A DNA stretch of 64,000 bases from REEB506 sp040381035 (GTDB lineage: Bacteria; Pseudomonadota; Alphaproteobacteria; Caulobacterales; Aquidulcibacteraceae), in contig JBEIHY010000009.1 of assembly GCA_040381035.1 (NCBI GenBank), forward strand, positions 1-64,000, read 5' to 3'. The position numbers and the translations under genes were made by a program. A model generated the notes under the pieces. The model was not told the origin of the DNA. It did not search any database and worked only from the letters and a program-made list of their open reading frames with translations. Each line of letters opens with the position of its first letter. Positions within the stretch are counted from its first letter, which is position 1. Shown piece by piece: positions 25,845 through 34,712 of the stretch.

Positions 25845-26651
25845 ATGCTGCCCCTGAATGTCCACCGGTTGGCGCGAAAGCTGCAGTCTGACGTGATCGT
25901 GCTCAAACCCATCGTGCCGCGCACAACGCTGAAGGCCCCGGAGCGCGGTGACGAGGACGAGCCCACCGCCGCCGAAGAAGAAGGCCGCTTCGCGCGCAGC
26001 GTGTATCAGCGCCTGCGCCGCGATAGTTCCCGAGCATATCGCCTGGACGCCCAAGCCGGCCGCCTGTATCGCCATTTCATGGCCGACATCACGCCCCTCA
26101 TGAACCACCCCTGGACGCCGTTATGGTTGGCGTTTCTCGGGCCGTTTGTGCAGGAGGACGCCGCCGTTCTTGGCGCGGCGACTGCGGCCGCAACAGGCGC
26201 CGGGACCGCAACCGGCCTGTTCCTGGCCACCTTCGCTGGACTATTGGTGTCGGACGGCTGGAAATACTGGATCGGCTATTTCGCCCACGCCAATGCATGG
26301 GCGCGCTCAAAGGCGATGCATCCAAAGGTGGAGGCGGCCCGCACCCAGGTGCTCGGCAATCTGTGGTTGGCGCTGCTCACCGCCCGGTTCGTGCCCGGCA
26401 CGCGCATCCCGCTTTACATTGCGTGCGGCTATTTCAAAGCGCCGTTCTGGCGGTTTCTGGTGATGATTGCGGTCACCGGGTTGATGTATCTCACCATCGC
26501 TTTTGTTGCGATTGCGGCGCTGGGGGCGGCGGTGGGCGAGCGCCTGCCGATCGTGCTGGGGCTGATTGTGGGGCTGGCCGTGCTTGGCTTGATCGGTTTC
26601 TATTGGTTTAAGCGCCGGCGCACAGCCGGTCGATCTGGGGAGGCGTCATGA
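25845..26651 (+). CDS. DedA/VTT-family membrane protein with charged N-terminal extension
   Basis: About 268 residues. The C-terminal ~185 residues match the DedA/SNARE-associated (VTT) family, inner-membrane proteins linked to lipid-carrier recycling and proton-dependent transport. Visible parts are LAFLGPFVQEDAAVLGAA, the Gly-rich re-entrant segment, ARFVPGTRIPLYIACGY (the FxxRxxPxxR-like motif) and two terminal helices. The start is uncertain. The domain begins near ATG 26079, but the upstream frame keeps strongly coding third positions through a charged stretch (APERGDEDEPTAAEEEGRF), so I place the start at ATG 25845; ATG 25803 is possible. The stop overlaps the next ATG (ATGA). Confidence 0.7.
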   Translation: MLPLNVHRLARKLQSDVIVLKPIVPRTTLKAPERGDEDEPTAAEEEGRFARSVYQRLRRDSSRAYRLDAQAGRLYRHFMADITPLMNHPWTPLWLAFLGPFVQEDAAVLGAATAAATGAGTATGLFLATFAGLLVSDGWKYWIGYFAHANAWARSKAMHPKVEAARTQVLGNLWLALLTARFVPGTRIPLYIACGYFKAPFWRFLVMIAVTGLMYLTIAFVAIAALGAAVGERLPIVLGLIVGLAVLGLIGFYWFKRRRTAGRSGEAS

Positions 26652-27949
26652 AAACGATGTTGAGCGCGCTGGCGCTGGTCGCGCTGGCGCCGGCGGCTGT
26701 GGCGGATGTCACTTTGATCGCATCGAGCCGGGTGATTGCCGATCCCGCGAAGGATACTGCCGCGCCGGGTTTGGTGGCGGTACGCGACAACAAGATTATC
26801 GGCGTTGGCGGCCCCGGCGCCAGCGCTGAAAGCCTCGGCGCCCAGCCCGGTGAGAAGGTGGAGCGGATTGATCTCGGCGCGCTCACCGTGCTGCCCGGCC
26901 TGATCGACGCGCATGTGCATTTGTCGAGCGATCCGGGCGGCGGCTTTGCCCGCGCGGTGTTGTTTGACCGCGAGGCCGCGGTTGTTGTCGGCGCCAAGAA
27001 TGCCCGCCTGACCGTGGAGGCCGGCTTCACCACGGTGCGTGATCTGGGGTCGCCGCCCAATGTCGGCCAGGCGCTGCGCGATGGAACGGCGCGCGGCCTG
27101 ATCCCGGGGCCGCGGCTCTTGATATCAGGGCCAGCCTTGTCGATCATTGGCGGCCATGGCGATCCCAGCGCGGGTTTCAATCAGCTGCTCGGCGAGGCCA
27201 TTCGCGCCTCCGAAGGCATGACTTGCACCGGCCCGGTGCAATGTTCAGAGCGGGTGCGCGAAGCTTCCGCGCGCGGCGTCGATTGGATCAAGATCACCGC
27301 CACGGGCGGGGTTTTGAGCCAGCAGGCGCGCGGCCTTGGTCAGCATTTTAGCCAGCCGGAAATGAATGCAATCGTGGAAACCGCGGGCCAGCTAGGCCTT
27401 AAGGTCGCGGCCCATGCCCACGGCAGCGACGGCGTGCGCGGCGCGACAATGGCGGGCGTCACTTCGATCGAGCACGGCACCTTCATGACCGAGGCGGACG
27501 CCAAGGAGATGAAAGCGCGCGCAACCTATCTCTGCCCAACTCTCATGCCGGCCAAGCAATATATGGAAGCCGCGCCTGGAACCTATACCGATGTCGTGCA
27601 GGTCAAAATCAAGCAGCGCCTCGATGCGCTCGGCAAGAACATCAAACTCGCCAAACAGACCGGCGTGAAAATCGCCTTTTGCACCGATACTGGCGTTTCT
27701 CCGCATGGCCGCAATGGCGAGGAGTTTGCGATGATGGCGCAATATGGCGGGCTCTCTGCGCGTGAAGCGCTGGTCAGCTCCACGCGCACGGCCGCTGAGT
27801 TGCTCGGCCTGGAAAACCAGATCGGCGTGCTCGGCGCCGGGCGCAGCGCCGACATGATCGCCGTCGATGGCGATCCGCTGGCCGATCCCAATGCGCTGAC
27901 CAAAGTGCGCTTCGTGATGGCCCAAGGCCGTTTGATCAAGAAGCCTTAG
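26648..27949 (+). CDS. Secreted metal-dependent amidohydrolase
   Basis: A 433-residue exported enzyme of the amidohydrolase superfamily (imidazolonepropionase/prolidase-like). A signal peptide covers about residues 1-19 (MKTMLSALALVALAPAAVA). Metal ligands are visible: His89 and His91 in DAHVHLSS, Lys215 in WIKITATGG (likely carbamylated), His256/His258 in AAHAHGSDG, His276 in IEHGTFM and Asp347 in FCTDTG. This layout fits the binuclear dipeptidase subgroup, for example enzymes cleaving Xaa-Pro or Xaa-Arg dipeptides. The exact substrate is unknown. It is coupled to the DedA gene and overlaps the convergent membrane-protein gene by 14 bases. Confidence 0.88.
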   Translation: MKTMLSALALVALAPAAVADVTLIASSRVIADPAKDTAAPGLVAVRDNKIIGVGGPGASAESLGAQPGEKVERIDLGALTVLPGLIDAHVHLSSDPGGGFARAVLFDREAAVVVGAKNARLTVEAGFTTVRDLGSPPNVGQALRDGTARGLIPGPRLLISGPALSIIGGHGDPSAGFNQLLGEAIRASEGMTCTGPVQCSERVREASARGVDWIKITATGGVLSQQARGLGQHFSQPEMNAIVETAGQLGLKVAAHAHGSDGVRGATMAGVTSIEHGTFMTEADAKEMKARATYLCPTLMPAKQYMEAAPGTYTDVVQVKIKQRLDALGKNIKLAKQTGVKIAFCTDTGVSPHGRNGEEFAMMAQYGGLSAREALVSSTRTAAELLGLENQIGVLGAGRSADMIAVDGDPLADPNALTKVRFVMAQGRLIKKP

Positions 27950-28808
27950 GCCGCAAGCCGCGATGGAGATAGCCAGATAGGCCCGCCTCCAAAAGCGAAT
28001 ACAGGAGCAGGCTGGCAAAGCCGCCGATGAAAGTGACGATCAGCGCGGCGGGCTGAAGCGTCGCCAAAGAGGTTTGCAGGCCAGGGCCGGTCATGCCGAG
28101 GGCGGCTGCTGCGGCGCTTTGAATCAAGCCGGCGGCGAAAAAAGCTGGAACCAGCAGTGTCAGCCGCGCTGCTATGATCCGCAGCATGTTACCCTTGGTC
28201 CAAGCCCAGGTTTCAAAGCTGCGGATCGCCTTATCTTCCACCGTCGCTGGCGCTGCCAGAAACAGCCGCGATGTCAGAGCCATCCACAAGAAGCCATAGC
28301 CGAGCATGAGGCCGAGAAACACGCCCGGATTGGCCTCCACGGCCTTCTGCAGGATCGCTGCGACCGCAGCCTGGTCATTGCCGGCGCCTTGCAGCTCCTT
28401 GGTGAATGGCGCGATGGCGAATGCAAACACCGCAAAGGCGGGGATCAGCCCGACCGTAAACACGATGAACAGAAAGAACCCAACCACCGCCATGGCCGCC
28501 ATCAACCGCATCTCATCGGCGCCAAAGCTGAGACCCAAAACGGACGGTCCGTTGGTCGGCAAGGACATGCCCGACCGCAAGGCGGCGGCGAAAAAAATCG
28601 CGCCTATGGCTGCCATGCCCGCCATGCCGAGCGCCGTGCCGGCGATGTCATTGCTGGCCATGGCGCGGGCGGCAACCACATTGGGGGCCAGCGCAAGCAG
28701 CGCCACCACCGCCGCAGCCGGCGCGAAGGCGGCGAAGTGGCTGCGTGCAAAGCTCAAAGCGGCCTGGACGCTTTCGAAAATTGGTACTTTGCCGGCGGGT
28801 GTGGCCAT
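27936..28808 (-). CDS. Multi-pass membrane protein of unknown function
   Basis: A 290-residue, Ala-rich integral membrane protein with about six hydrophobic segments (e.g. AAVVALLALAPNVVAARAM, MAAMAVVGFFLFIVFTVGLI, PAFFAAGLIQSAAAAALGM). The N-terminus (VPIFESVQAALSFARSHF) is an amphipathic cytoplasmic helix. The arrangement resembles bacterial membrane proteins that line up near stress or envelope genes (DUF975/YciC-like glycerophosphoryl-membrane domains), but I cannot assign a family firmly. It reads leftwards, diverging from gyrA across about 170 bases, and its last 14 bases overlap the amidohydrolase end. Confidence 0.7.
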   Translation of the reverse strand: MATPAGKVPIFESVQAALSFARSHFAAFAPAAAVVALLALAPNVVAARAMASNDIAGTALGMAGMAAIGAIFFAAALRSGMSLPTNGPSVLGLSFGADEMRLMAAMAVVGFFLFIVFTVGLIPAFAVFAFAIAPFTKELQGAGNDQAAVAAILQKAVEANPGVFLGLMLGYGFLWMALTSRLFLAAPATVEDKAIRSFETWAWTKGNMLRIIAARLTLLVPAFFAAGLIQSAAAAALGMTGPGLQTSLATLQPAALIVTFIGGFASLLLYSLLEAGLSGYLHRGLRPKAS

Positions 28809-28979
28809 GATGGGGAGTGTCCTGAGTGGTCGTGGCGTCGGTCTGACACAAACCGGGCCGGCGCGCCAATCCCGGCCTTGTGCAGAGATCAGCCCCGGCT
28901 GTGGAAGGGCGCGTTGGCCTCAGGCGATTGGGCGTGATAACGAAACCGATCAATTCCACTGAGTCGCAAAGCCTGTCCC

Positions 28980-31760
28980 GTGTCTGAAGAAACGCCCCCG
29001 CCGCCGTCTGACGAACCGCCCTCCGGCCCGATCGACAAGGGCGGCTCCGGTATTGCCCCGATTGCGATTGAAGAGGAGCTGAAACGCTCCTATCTCGATT
29101 ACGCGATGAGCGTGATCGTGTCGCGCGCGCTGCCGGATGTGCGCGACGGTTTGAAGCCCGTGCATCGGCGCATCCTTTACGGCATGGATGAGGCGGGAAA
29201 CCGCCACGACAAGTCCTATCGCAAGAGCGCCAACACCGTCGGTGAAGTTATGGGCCGCTATCACCCCCACGGCGACGGGGCGATCTATGACGCGCTGGTG
29301 CGCATGGCGCAGGACTTTTCCATGGGCCTTCTGCTGATCGACGGGCAGGGCAATTTCGGTTCAATCGACGGCGATCCGCCAGCGGCGATGCGCTACACCG
29401 AAAGCCGGCTGTCGAAGGCCGCGAGTTTTCTGCTCGCCGACATCGACGAAGACACCGTCAATTTTCAGGACAATTATGACGGCTCGCGCCAAGAGCCCGT
29501 TGTGCTGCCGGCGCGCTATCCCAATCTTTTGGTCAATGGCGCCGGCGGCATTGCGGTCGGCATGGCGACGAATATCCCGCCGCACAATCTGTCAGAAGTG
29601 ATTGACGCCGCCATCGCCCTGATCGAGCGGCCAGACATTACAGATTTGGAGCTTCTCGAAATTGTTCCGGGGCCGGACTTTCCGACCGGCGGGGAAATTC
29701 TCGGCCGCTCCGGCTCGCGCCAGGCGCTGCTGACGGGGCGCGGCTCGGTGGTCATCCGGGCGCGGCACAATATCGAAACGTCCAAGGGCCGCGACGTGAT
29801 TGTGTTCACCGAAATTCCTTATCAGGTGAACAAAGCCAATACGGTTGAACGGATCGGCGAGCTGGTCCGTGAAAAGAAGATCGAAGGCATCGCGGAGCTG
29901 CGCGATGAGAGCAACCGCCACGGCATCCGTATCGTCATTGAACTGAAGCGCGATGCGGTGGCCGATGTGGTGCTCAATCAGATCTATCGTTTCACGGCCC
30001 TGCAAAGCTCGTTTGGCGTGAATATGCTTGCGCTCAATGCCGGCCGGCCCGAGCAGATGGGCTTGCGCCAGATGCTGGTGTCGTTCCTGGGCTTTCGCGA
30101 ACAGGTCGTCACGCGCCGCGCCAAGCATCAGCTCGCCAAAGCGCGCAAGCGCGGCCACGAGACCGTCGGCCTCGCTATCGCGGTCGCAAATATTGACGAG
30201 ATCATACGTGTCATCCGCTATTCCGCCGATCCTGCGGAAGCGAAAGAAAAGCTGATGAGCCGCGCCTGGCCGATCGCCGATATGGCGCCGCTCATCGCGC
30301 TGATCGCCGATCCGCGCACGATCATTGAAGACCTCGACGGAAAGGAAGGCATCGGCGAAGGCGATGCGATCCGGCTTTCGGAAGAGCAAGCCAAGGCGAT
30401 CTTGGATCTGCGCCTGCAGCGCCTCACCGGCCTTGGCCGCGACGACATCGCAAAAGCCGCCAACGAGATCGCTGAAGAGATTAAGGAGCTCCTCGATATC
30501 CTTGGCTCGCGCCAGCGCATCCTCGATATCGTCAAGACCGAAATGGGCGAGGTGAAAACCCTGTTTGGCAAGCCGCGCCGCTCTGGCTTTACCGACGCCG
30601 ACGGCGATATCGATGACGAAGCGCTGATCCCACGCGAGGATATGGTCGTCACCGTCACCCATGGCGGCTATGTCAAACGCACGCCCTTGTCGGCCTATCG
30701 CGCCCAGCGCCGCGGCGGCAAAGGCAAGGCCGGGATGACCACGAAGGACGAAGATTTCGTCACCCGCTTATTCGTCGCCTCCACCCATACGCCGATCCTG
30801 TTCTTCAGTTCGGCCGGCATGGTTTATAAGGAAAAGGTCTGGCGTCTGCCGCTTGGCGATCCGCGCACCAAGGGCCGTGCGCTGGTCAATATGCTGCCTT
30901 TGGAACAGGGTGAGACCATCACCTCGGTTATGGCGTTGCCTGAAAACGAAGACGATTGGGCGACCTTCGACGTGATGTTTGCCACTCGCTCCGGCGGCGT
31001 GCGGCGCAACAAGCTGTCGGACTTCGTACAGGTCAATCGCGCCGGCAAGATCGCCATGAAACCCGATGAAGGCGACGGCATCGTTGGCGTGCAAGTCTGC
31101 ACAGATGCGGACGATATCCTGCTCACCACCGCCAATGGCCAATGCATTCGCTTCCGCGTTGACGACGTGCGCGTGTTTTCGGGCCGCACCTCCACCGGCG
31201 TTCGCGGCATTGATCTGAAGGAAACCGATCGCGTCATCGGCATGACCGTTCTGCGCCATGTCGATGTGGAGCCGGCCGAAGCGCGCGCCTATCTCAAACA
31301 CGCCGCCGCCATGCGGCGCGCCGTCGGCGAAGACGTTGCCGAGCCCGAGCCCGCGAGCGACGAAGACGGCGAAACCGGCGAAGCGCCGATTTCACCCGAA
31401 CGGATCGGGGAACTCGGCGGTTATGAGCAGTTCATCCTGACAGTCACCTCCGACGGCCTCGGCAAACGTGCGTCGAGCTTTGAGTACCGCGTCACCGGTC
31501 GCGGCGGCAAAGGGCTGATCGCCCACCGCTTGAGCGACGCCGACGCCCGCATCACCGGCGCCTTCCCGGTTCAGGAAGAAGACGAACTGCTGCTCGTCAC
31601 CGACAAGGGCCAGCTCATCCGCATGGGCGTGGCCAGTATCCGCATTGCCGGGCGCGCCACCCAGGGCGTCACGCTCATCCGCGTTGGCGAGGGCGAACAT
31701 GTGGTGGCTGCCGAGCGGCTGGAAGATGTCGATGGCGGTGAAGGAGAGGCCGGCGAATGA
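28980..31760 (+). CDS. gyrA: DNA gyrase subunit A
   Basis: A 926-residue type II topoisomerase subunit that cleaves and rejoins DNA for negative supercoiling. The active-site Tyr139 lies in AMRYTESRL. The GyrA box RAQRRGGKGKAG, needed for wrapping, marks it as gyrase rather than topoisomerase IV. An acidic insertion (EPASDEDGETGEAP) sits within the C-terminal beta-pinwheel, and the tail is acidic. The quinolone-contact position equal to E. coli Ser83 is Gly100, while Asp104 (E. coli Asp87) is kept. The start is GTG 28980. The stop overlaps coaD by ATGA. Confidence 0.96.
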   Translation: MSEETPPPPSDEPPSGPIDKGGSGIAPIAIEEELKRSYLDYAMSVIVSRALPDVRDGLKPVHRRILYGMDEAGNRHDKSYRKSANTVGEVMGRYHPHGDGAIYDALVRMAQDFSMGLLLIDGQGNFGSIDGDPPAAMRYTESRLSKAASFLLADIDEDTVNFQDNYDGSRQEPVVLPARYPNLLVNGAGGIAVGMATNIPPHNLSEVIDAAIALIERPDITDLELLEIVPGPDFPTGGEILGRSGSRQALLTGRGSVVIRARHNIETSKGRDVIVFTEIPYQVNKANTVERIGELVREKKIEGIAELRDESNRHGIRIVIELKRDAVADVVLNQIYRFTALQSSFGVNMLALNAGRPEQMGLRQMLVSFLGFREQVVTRRAKHQLAKARKRGHETVGLAIAVANIDEIIRVIRYSADPAEAKEKLMSRAWPIADMAPLIALIADPRTIIEDLDGKEGIGEGDAIRLSEEQAKAILDLRLQRLTGLGRDDIAKAANEIAEEIKELLDILGSRQRILDIVKTEMGEVKTLFGKPRRSGFTDADGDIDDEALIPREDMVVTVTHGGYVKRTPLSAYRAQRRGGKGKAGMTTKDEDFVTRLFVASTHTPILFFSSAGMVYKEKVWRLPLGDPRTKGRALVNMLPLEQGETITSVMALPENEDDWATFDVMFATRSGGVRRNKLSDFVQVNRAGKIAMKPDEGDGIVGVQVCTDADDILLTTANGQCIRFRVDDVRVFSGRTSTGVRGIDLKETDRVIGMTVLRHVDVEPAEARAYLKHAAAMRRAVGEDVAEPEPASDEDGETGEAPISPERIGELGGYEQFILTVTSDGLGKRASSFEYRVTGRGGKGLIAHRLSDADARITGAFPVQEEDELLLVTDKGQLIRMGVASIRIAGRATQGVTLIRVGEGEHVVAAERLEDVDGGEGEAGE

Positions 31761-32269
31761 CGCGCAAAACCAAGTCGCGCCGGGTCGGGCTTTATCCCGG
31801 CACCTTCGATCCGGTCACCAATGGCCATCTGGATATTGCCCAGCGGGCCGGCAAACTCGTTGATCATCTGGTCGTTGGCGTCGCCATCAACCGTGACAAG
31901 GGGCCGCTGTTCACACTCGAAGAGCGCGTCGCCATGGTCGAGGCGGAATTGGCTGCAGCTGAACTGGATTGCACTATCGACGTGCGCCCCTTCGACACGC
32001 TACTGATGTCCTTCGCTGAAGAGGTCGGCGCGCATGTGATCTTGCGCGGCTTGCGGGCGGTTTCGGATTTTGAGTACGAGTTTCAGATGGTCGGGATGAA
32101 TCAAAAACTCAATCCGAACATCGAAACCGTGTTCCTGATGGCCGATCCCACGTGCCAGGCGATCGCTTCGCGGCTGGTCAAAGAGATCGCGCGGCTACGC
32201 GGCGATGTTTCGCAATTCGTGCCGCCGGCTGTCGTCAGCCGGCTGCGCGCCAAGTTCGGATTGTCCTGA
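31757..32269 (+). CDS. coaD: Phosphopantetheine adenylyltransferase CoaD
   Basis: A 170-residue enzyme that adenylates 4'-phosphopantetheine, the fourth step of coenzyme A synthesis. The nucleotidyltransferase motif is GTFDPVTNGHLD (Thr21 to His24). GLRAVSDFEYEFQM and the late segment RLVKEIARLRGDVSQFVPP with its KEIA/GD elements are typical. The first ten residues (MTRKTKSRRV) are basic and slightly longer than usual. It overlaps gyrA (ATGA) and the following cyclophilin (TGATG), so it is probably read in one transcript with them. Confidence 0.96.
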   Translation: MTRKTKSRRVGLYPGTFDPVTNGHLDIAQRAGKLVDHLVVGVAINRDKGPLFTLEERVAMVEAELAAAELDCTIDVRPFDTLLMSFAEEVGAHVILRGLRAVSDFEYEFQMVGMNQKLNPNIETVFLMADPTCQAIASRLVKEIARLRGDVSQFVPPAVVSRLRAKFGLS

Positions 32270-33180
32270 TGCGCAAGCATAGTCTGGCGATAATGGCGGC
32301 CTTCGCCCTGGCAATGGCGGCAGCGCCGGCGGTCGCGCAACAACAGCCCGACCCCTCAGTTTGGCGGCCGCTCGATCCGGAAGCGACACTCTATATCGAT
32401 ACCGTGCATGGCCGCATCGTGATCGAAATGTATCCCGAAGCTGCGCCGCTGCATGTCCAGCGCATCAAGGAATTGGCGCGGGAGAAGTTCTATGATGGGC
32501 TCGCATTCCATCGCGTCATCGATGACTTCATGGCCCAAGGCGGCGATCCGGCCGGCGATGGTACGGGCGGCTCAACGAAGCCGGATCTGGTTGCCGAATT
32601 TGAGTTCCGCCGCGGCCCGGAAATGCCGTTTGTGCAGGCCGCCCAAACCGGCGGCGGGCGGGTTGGTTTCGTTAAGGCGCTGCCGATCCTGACCCAGCCC
32701 GACACCCAGTTCCAGCCCGGCCGCACGCGCGACGGTAAGGCCGCCGCCCAAGCGATGCATTGCCCGGGCGTTGCCTCCATGGCGCGCGCGCAGGAGCCCA
32801 ACTCCGCCAACAGCCAATTCTTCCTGATGCGGCAGCACAATATCCGCGTTGATGGGAAATACACGGTTTGGGGCCGTGTTCTGTGGGGCCAGGACGCGGT
32901 GCTGAAGCTCGCGGTTGGCGAGCCGCCGCCCAATCCCGACAAAATGCTCAAGGTTCAGGTTGCCGCTGACTTGCCGGCGCCCGAACAAGCGCCAATCTAT
33001 GTGATGCGCACCGAGAGCCCTGAATTCCTCAAGGTTATCGATCAGACCCGCGCCGAGCGGAAAGCCGATTTCTCGGTGTGCGATGTGAAAATCCCGGTTC
33101 GGGTGCCAAAATCGGCGGACCTGAAAGACGCCGAACGCAAGGAGCGACCCTGGTGGCGACTGATTCCTTTCCTACCCTGA
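32269..33180 (+). CDS. Exported cyclophilin-type peptidyl-prolyl isomerase
   Basis: A 303-residue periplasmic proline isomerase. The signal peptide is MRKHSLAIMAAFALAMAAAPAVAQ, followed by the cyclophilin core. Catalytic-region motifs FHRVIDDFMAQGGDP and SMARAQEPNSANSQFFL are intact. An insertion (GGRVGFVKALPILTQPDT) in the core and a C-terminal extension of about 80 residues (ending RPWWRLIPFLP) make it longer than the ~165-residue standard. It overlaps coaD by a single base and its last 28 bases overlap the second cyclophilin start. Cleaved N-terminus and periplasmic location are predicted. Confidence 0.9.
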   Translation: MRKHSLAIMAAFALAMAAAPAVAQQQPDPSVWRPLDPEATLYIDTVHGRIVIEMYPEAAPLHVQRIKELAREKFYDGLAFHRVIDDFMAQGGDPAGDGTGGSTKPDLVAEFEFRRGPEMPFVQAAQTGGGRVGFVKALPILTQPDTQFQPGRTRDGKAAAQAMHCPGVASMARAQEPNSANSQFFLMRQHNIRVDGKYTVWGRVLWGQDAVLKLAVGEPPPNPDKMLKVQVAADLPAPEQAPIYVMRTESPEFLKVIDQTRAERKADFSVCDVKIPVRVPKSADLKDAERKERPWWRLIPFLP

Positions 33181-33611
33181 CTTTGACGCTCGACAGCGGC
33201 CCGGTCACGATCCGTTTGCGGCCTGATCTTGCGCCCGATCATGTCGCGCGCATTACGGAACTCGCCAATGAAGGCTTCTATGACGGCATTGTCTTTCACC
33301 GCGTGATCGACAGCTTCATGGCGCAGGCCGGCTGCCCCAATGGGCGCGGCACGGGCGGTTCGTCCAAGCCCAATCTGAAGCAGGAATTCAGCGCCGAAAA
33401 ACATGTGCGCGGCGTCTGCTCCATGGCCCGCACCAATGATCCGAACTCGGCCAATAGCCAATTCTTCATCTGCCTCGACGACGCCACCTTCCTTGATCGG
33501 CAATACACGGTTTGGGGCGAAGTCACCGCTGGCATGGAGCATGTCGACGCTTTGCCGAAGGGCGAACCGCCGCGCAGCCCCGGCAAGATTGTCTCGATGC
33601 GCGTGGCCTGA
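33153..33611 (+). CDS. ppiB: Cytoplasmic cyclophilin-type peptidyl-prolyl isomerase
   Basis: A 152-residue cyclophilin without signal peptide, the cytoplasmic PpiB type. Motifs FHRVIDSFMAQAGCPNG and SMARTNDPNSANSQFFI are intact. The start is GTG 33153, supported by a clean AAGGAG at 33139-33144 eight bases upstream. It lies within the end of the upstream cyclophilin, with an overlap of 28 bases. The pair looks like an old duplication in which one copy gained export. queA follows after 30 bases. Confidence 0.92.
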   Translation: MATDSFPTLTLTLDSGPVTIRLRPDLAPDHVARITELANEGFYDGIVFHRVIDSFMAQAGCPNGRGTGGSSKPNLKQEFSAEKHVRGVCSMARTNDPNSANSQFFICLDDATFLDRQYTVWGEVTAGMEHVDALPKGEPPRSPGKIVSMRVA

Positions 33612-33641
33612 GCGCGCCGCGCGCGCCGTCGAAGGGACCCC

Positions 33642-34712
33642 ATGCGCGCCGCTGACTTTGACTTTGATCTGCCCGAGGATCTGATCGCGCTGCGCCCGGC
33701 GCGGCCGCGCGATAGCGCGCGCCTCTTGACGTTCGATCCAGCCGGCGGCGTGACGGACCGGATCGTGTCTGCGCTTCCCGCGCTGCTGCGCGCCGGCGAT
33801 GTCATGGTGTTTAACGATACGCGGGTCATTCATGCGGCGCTTCGGGCCGTGCGTCCGGCGCGGGGCGCCGACGGAACGGACGTCGCGGTGGAGCTCAATC
33901 TGCACAAGCGGCTGGACGCCGCGCGCTGGCGCGCCTTTGCCCGCCCCGGCAAAAGATTGCGCACCGGCGATGTTTTGACGTTTGGCGCGGACTTGCGCGC
34001 AACGCTGGAAGCAAAAAGCGAAGACGGCGACGTGACGCTGCGTTTCACCTGCGCCGGGGCCGAACTTGATGACGCCGTCGCCGCCTGCGGTCATGCCCCG
34101 CTGCCGCCCTATATCACGGCGCGCCGGGCGCCGGATGCGGATGATGAAGACGATTATCAAACTGTGTTCGCGGCGCGCTCCGGTTCGGTTGCCGCCCCCA
34201 CGGCGGGTTTGCATTTCACGCCGGCCTTGCTCGCTGCGCTCGATCGCGCCGGGATCGAGCGCCGCTATGTCACCCTGCATGTCGGCGCCGGCACCTTCCT
34301 GCCGGTTAAGGCTGAGGCCGTGGAAGATCATGTCATCCACCAGGAATGGCGCGAAGTCAGCGCAGAGACGGCCGACGCTCTCAACCGCGCCAAATCAGAG
34401 GGCCGCAGGATCATTGCGGTTGGAACAACAGCGCTGCGCACTTTGGAGAGTGCGGTTGGGCCAGAAGGCTCGATTGAGCCGGTCGCCGGCGAAACCGATC
34501 TCTTCATCCTGCCGGGCTTTCGGTTTCACGCTGCCGACGGCTTGTGGACCAATTTCCATTTGCCGAAATCGACCCTGTTCATGCTGGTCTGCGCCTTTGC
34601 TGGCGAAACGGCGATGAAAGCGGCCTACGCCCATGCGATTGCCCAGCGTTATCGGTTTTATTCCTATGGCGATGCGAGTTTGTTGTGGCGGAGCCAAAAT
34701 CGTGACGGATAA
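33642..34712 (+). CDS. queA: S-adenosylmethionine:tRNA ribosyltransferase-isomerase QueA
   Basis: A 356-residue enzyme that adds the cyclopentenediol ring to preQ1-tRNA, giving epoxyqueuosine. The N-terminus MRAADFDFDLPEDLIALRPA and RDSARLL are characteristic. Central motifs VFNDTRVIHAALRA and the late segment APTAGLHFT plus VGAGTFLPVKAEAVEDH match the family closely. Its last 11 bases overlap a small gene, which in turn overlaps tgt, so queuosine synthesis is organised as one unit. Confidence 0.96.
   Translation: MRAADFDFDLPEDLIALRPARPRDSARLLTFDPAGGVTDRIVSALPALLRAGDVMVFNDTRVIHAALRAVRPARGADGTDVAVELNLHKRLDAARWRAFARPGKRLRTGDVLTFGADLRATLEAKSEDGDVTLRFTCAGAELDDAVAACGHAPLPPYITARRAPDADDEDDYQTVFAARSGSVAAPTAGLHFTPALLAALDRAGIERRYVTLHVGAGTFLPVKAEAVEDHVIHQEWREVSAETADALNRAKSEGRRIIAVGTTALRTLESAVGPEGSIEPVAGETDLFILPGFRFHAADGLWTNFHLPKSTLFMLVCAFAGETAMKAAYAHAIAQRYRFYSYGDASLLWRSQNRDG

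Noticed and set aside
25245..26108. Minus-strand gene across the uvrA end
   Set aside because: It is the mirror of uvrA and the DedA-like frame, with His/Arg-rich composition.
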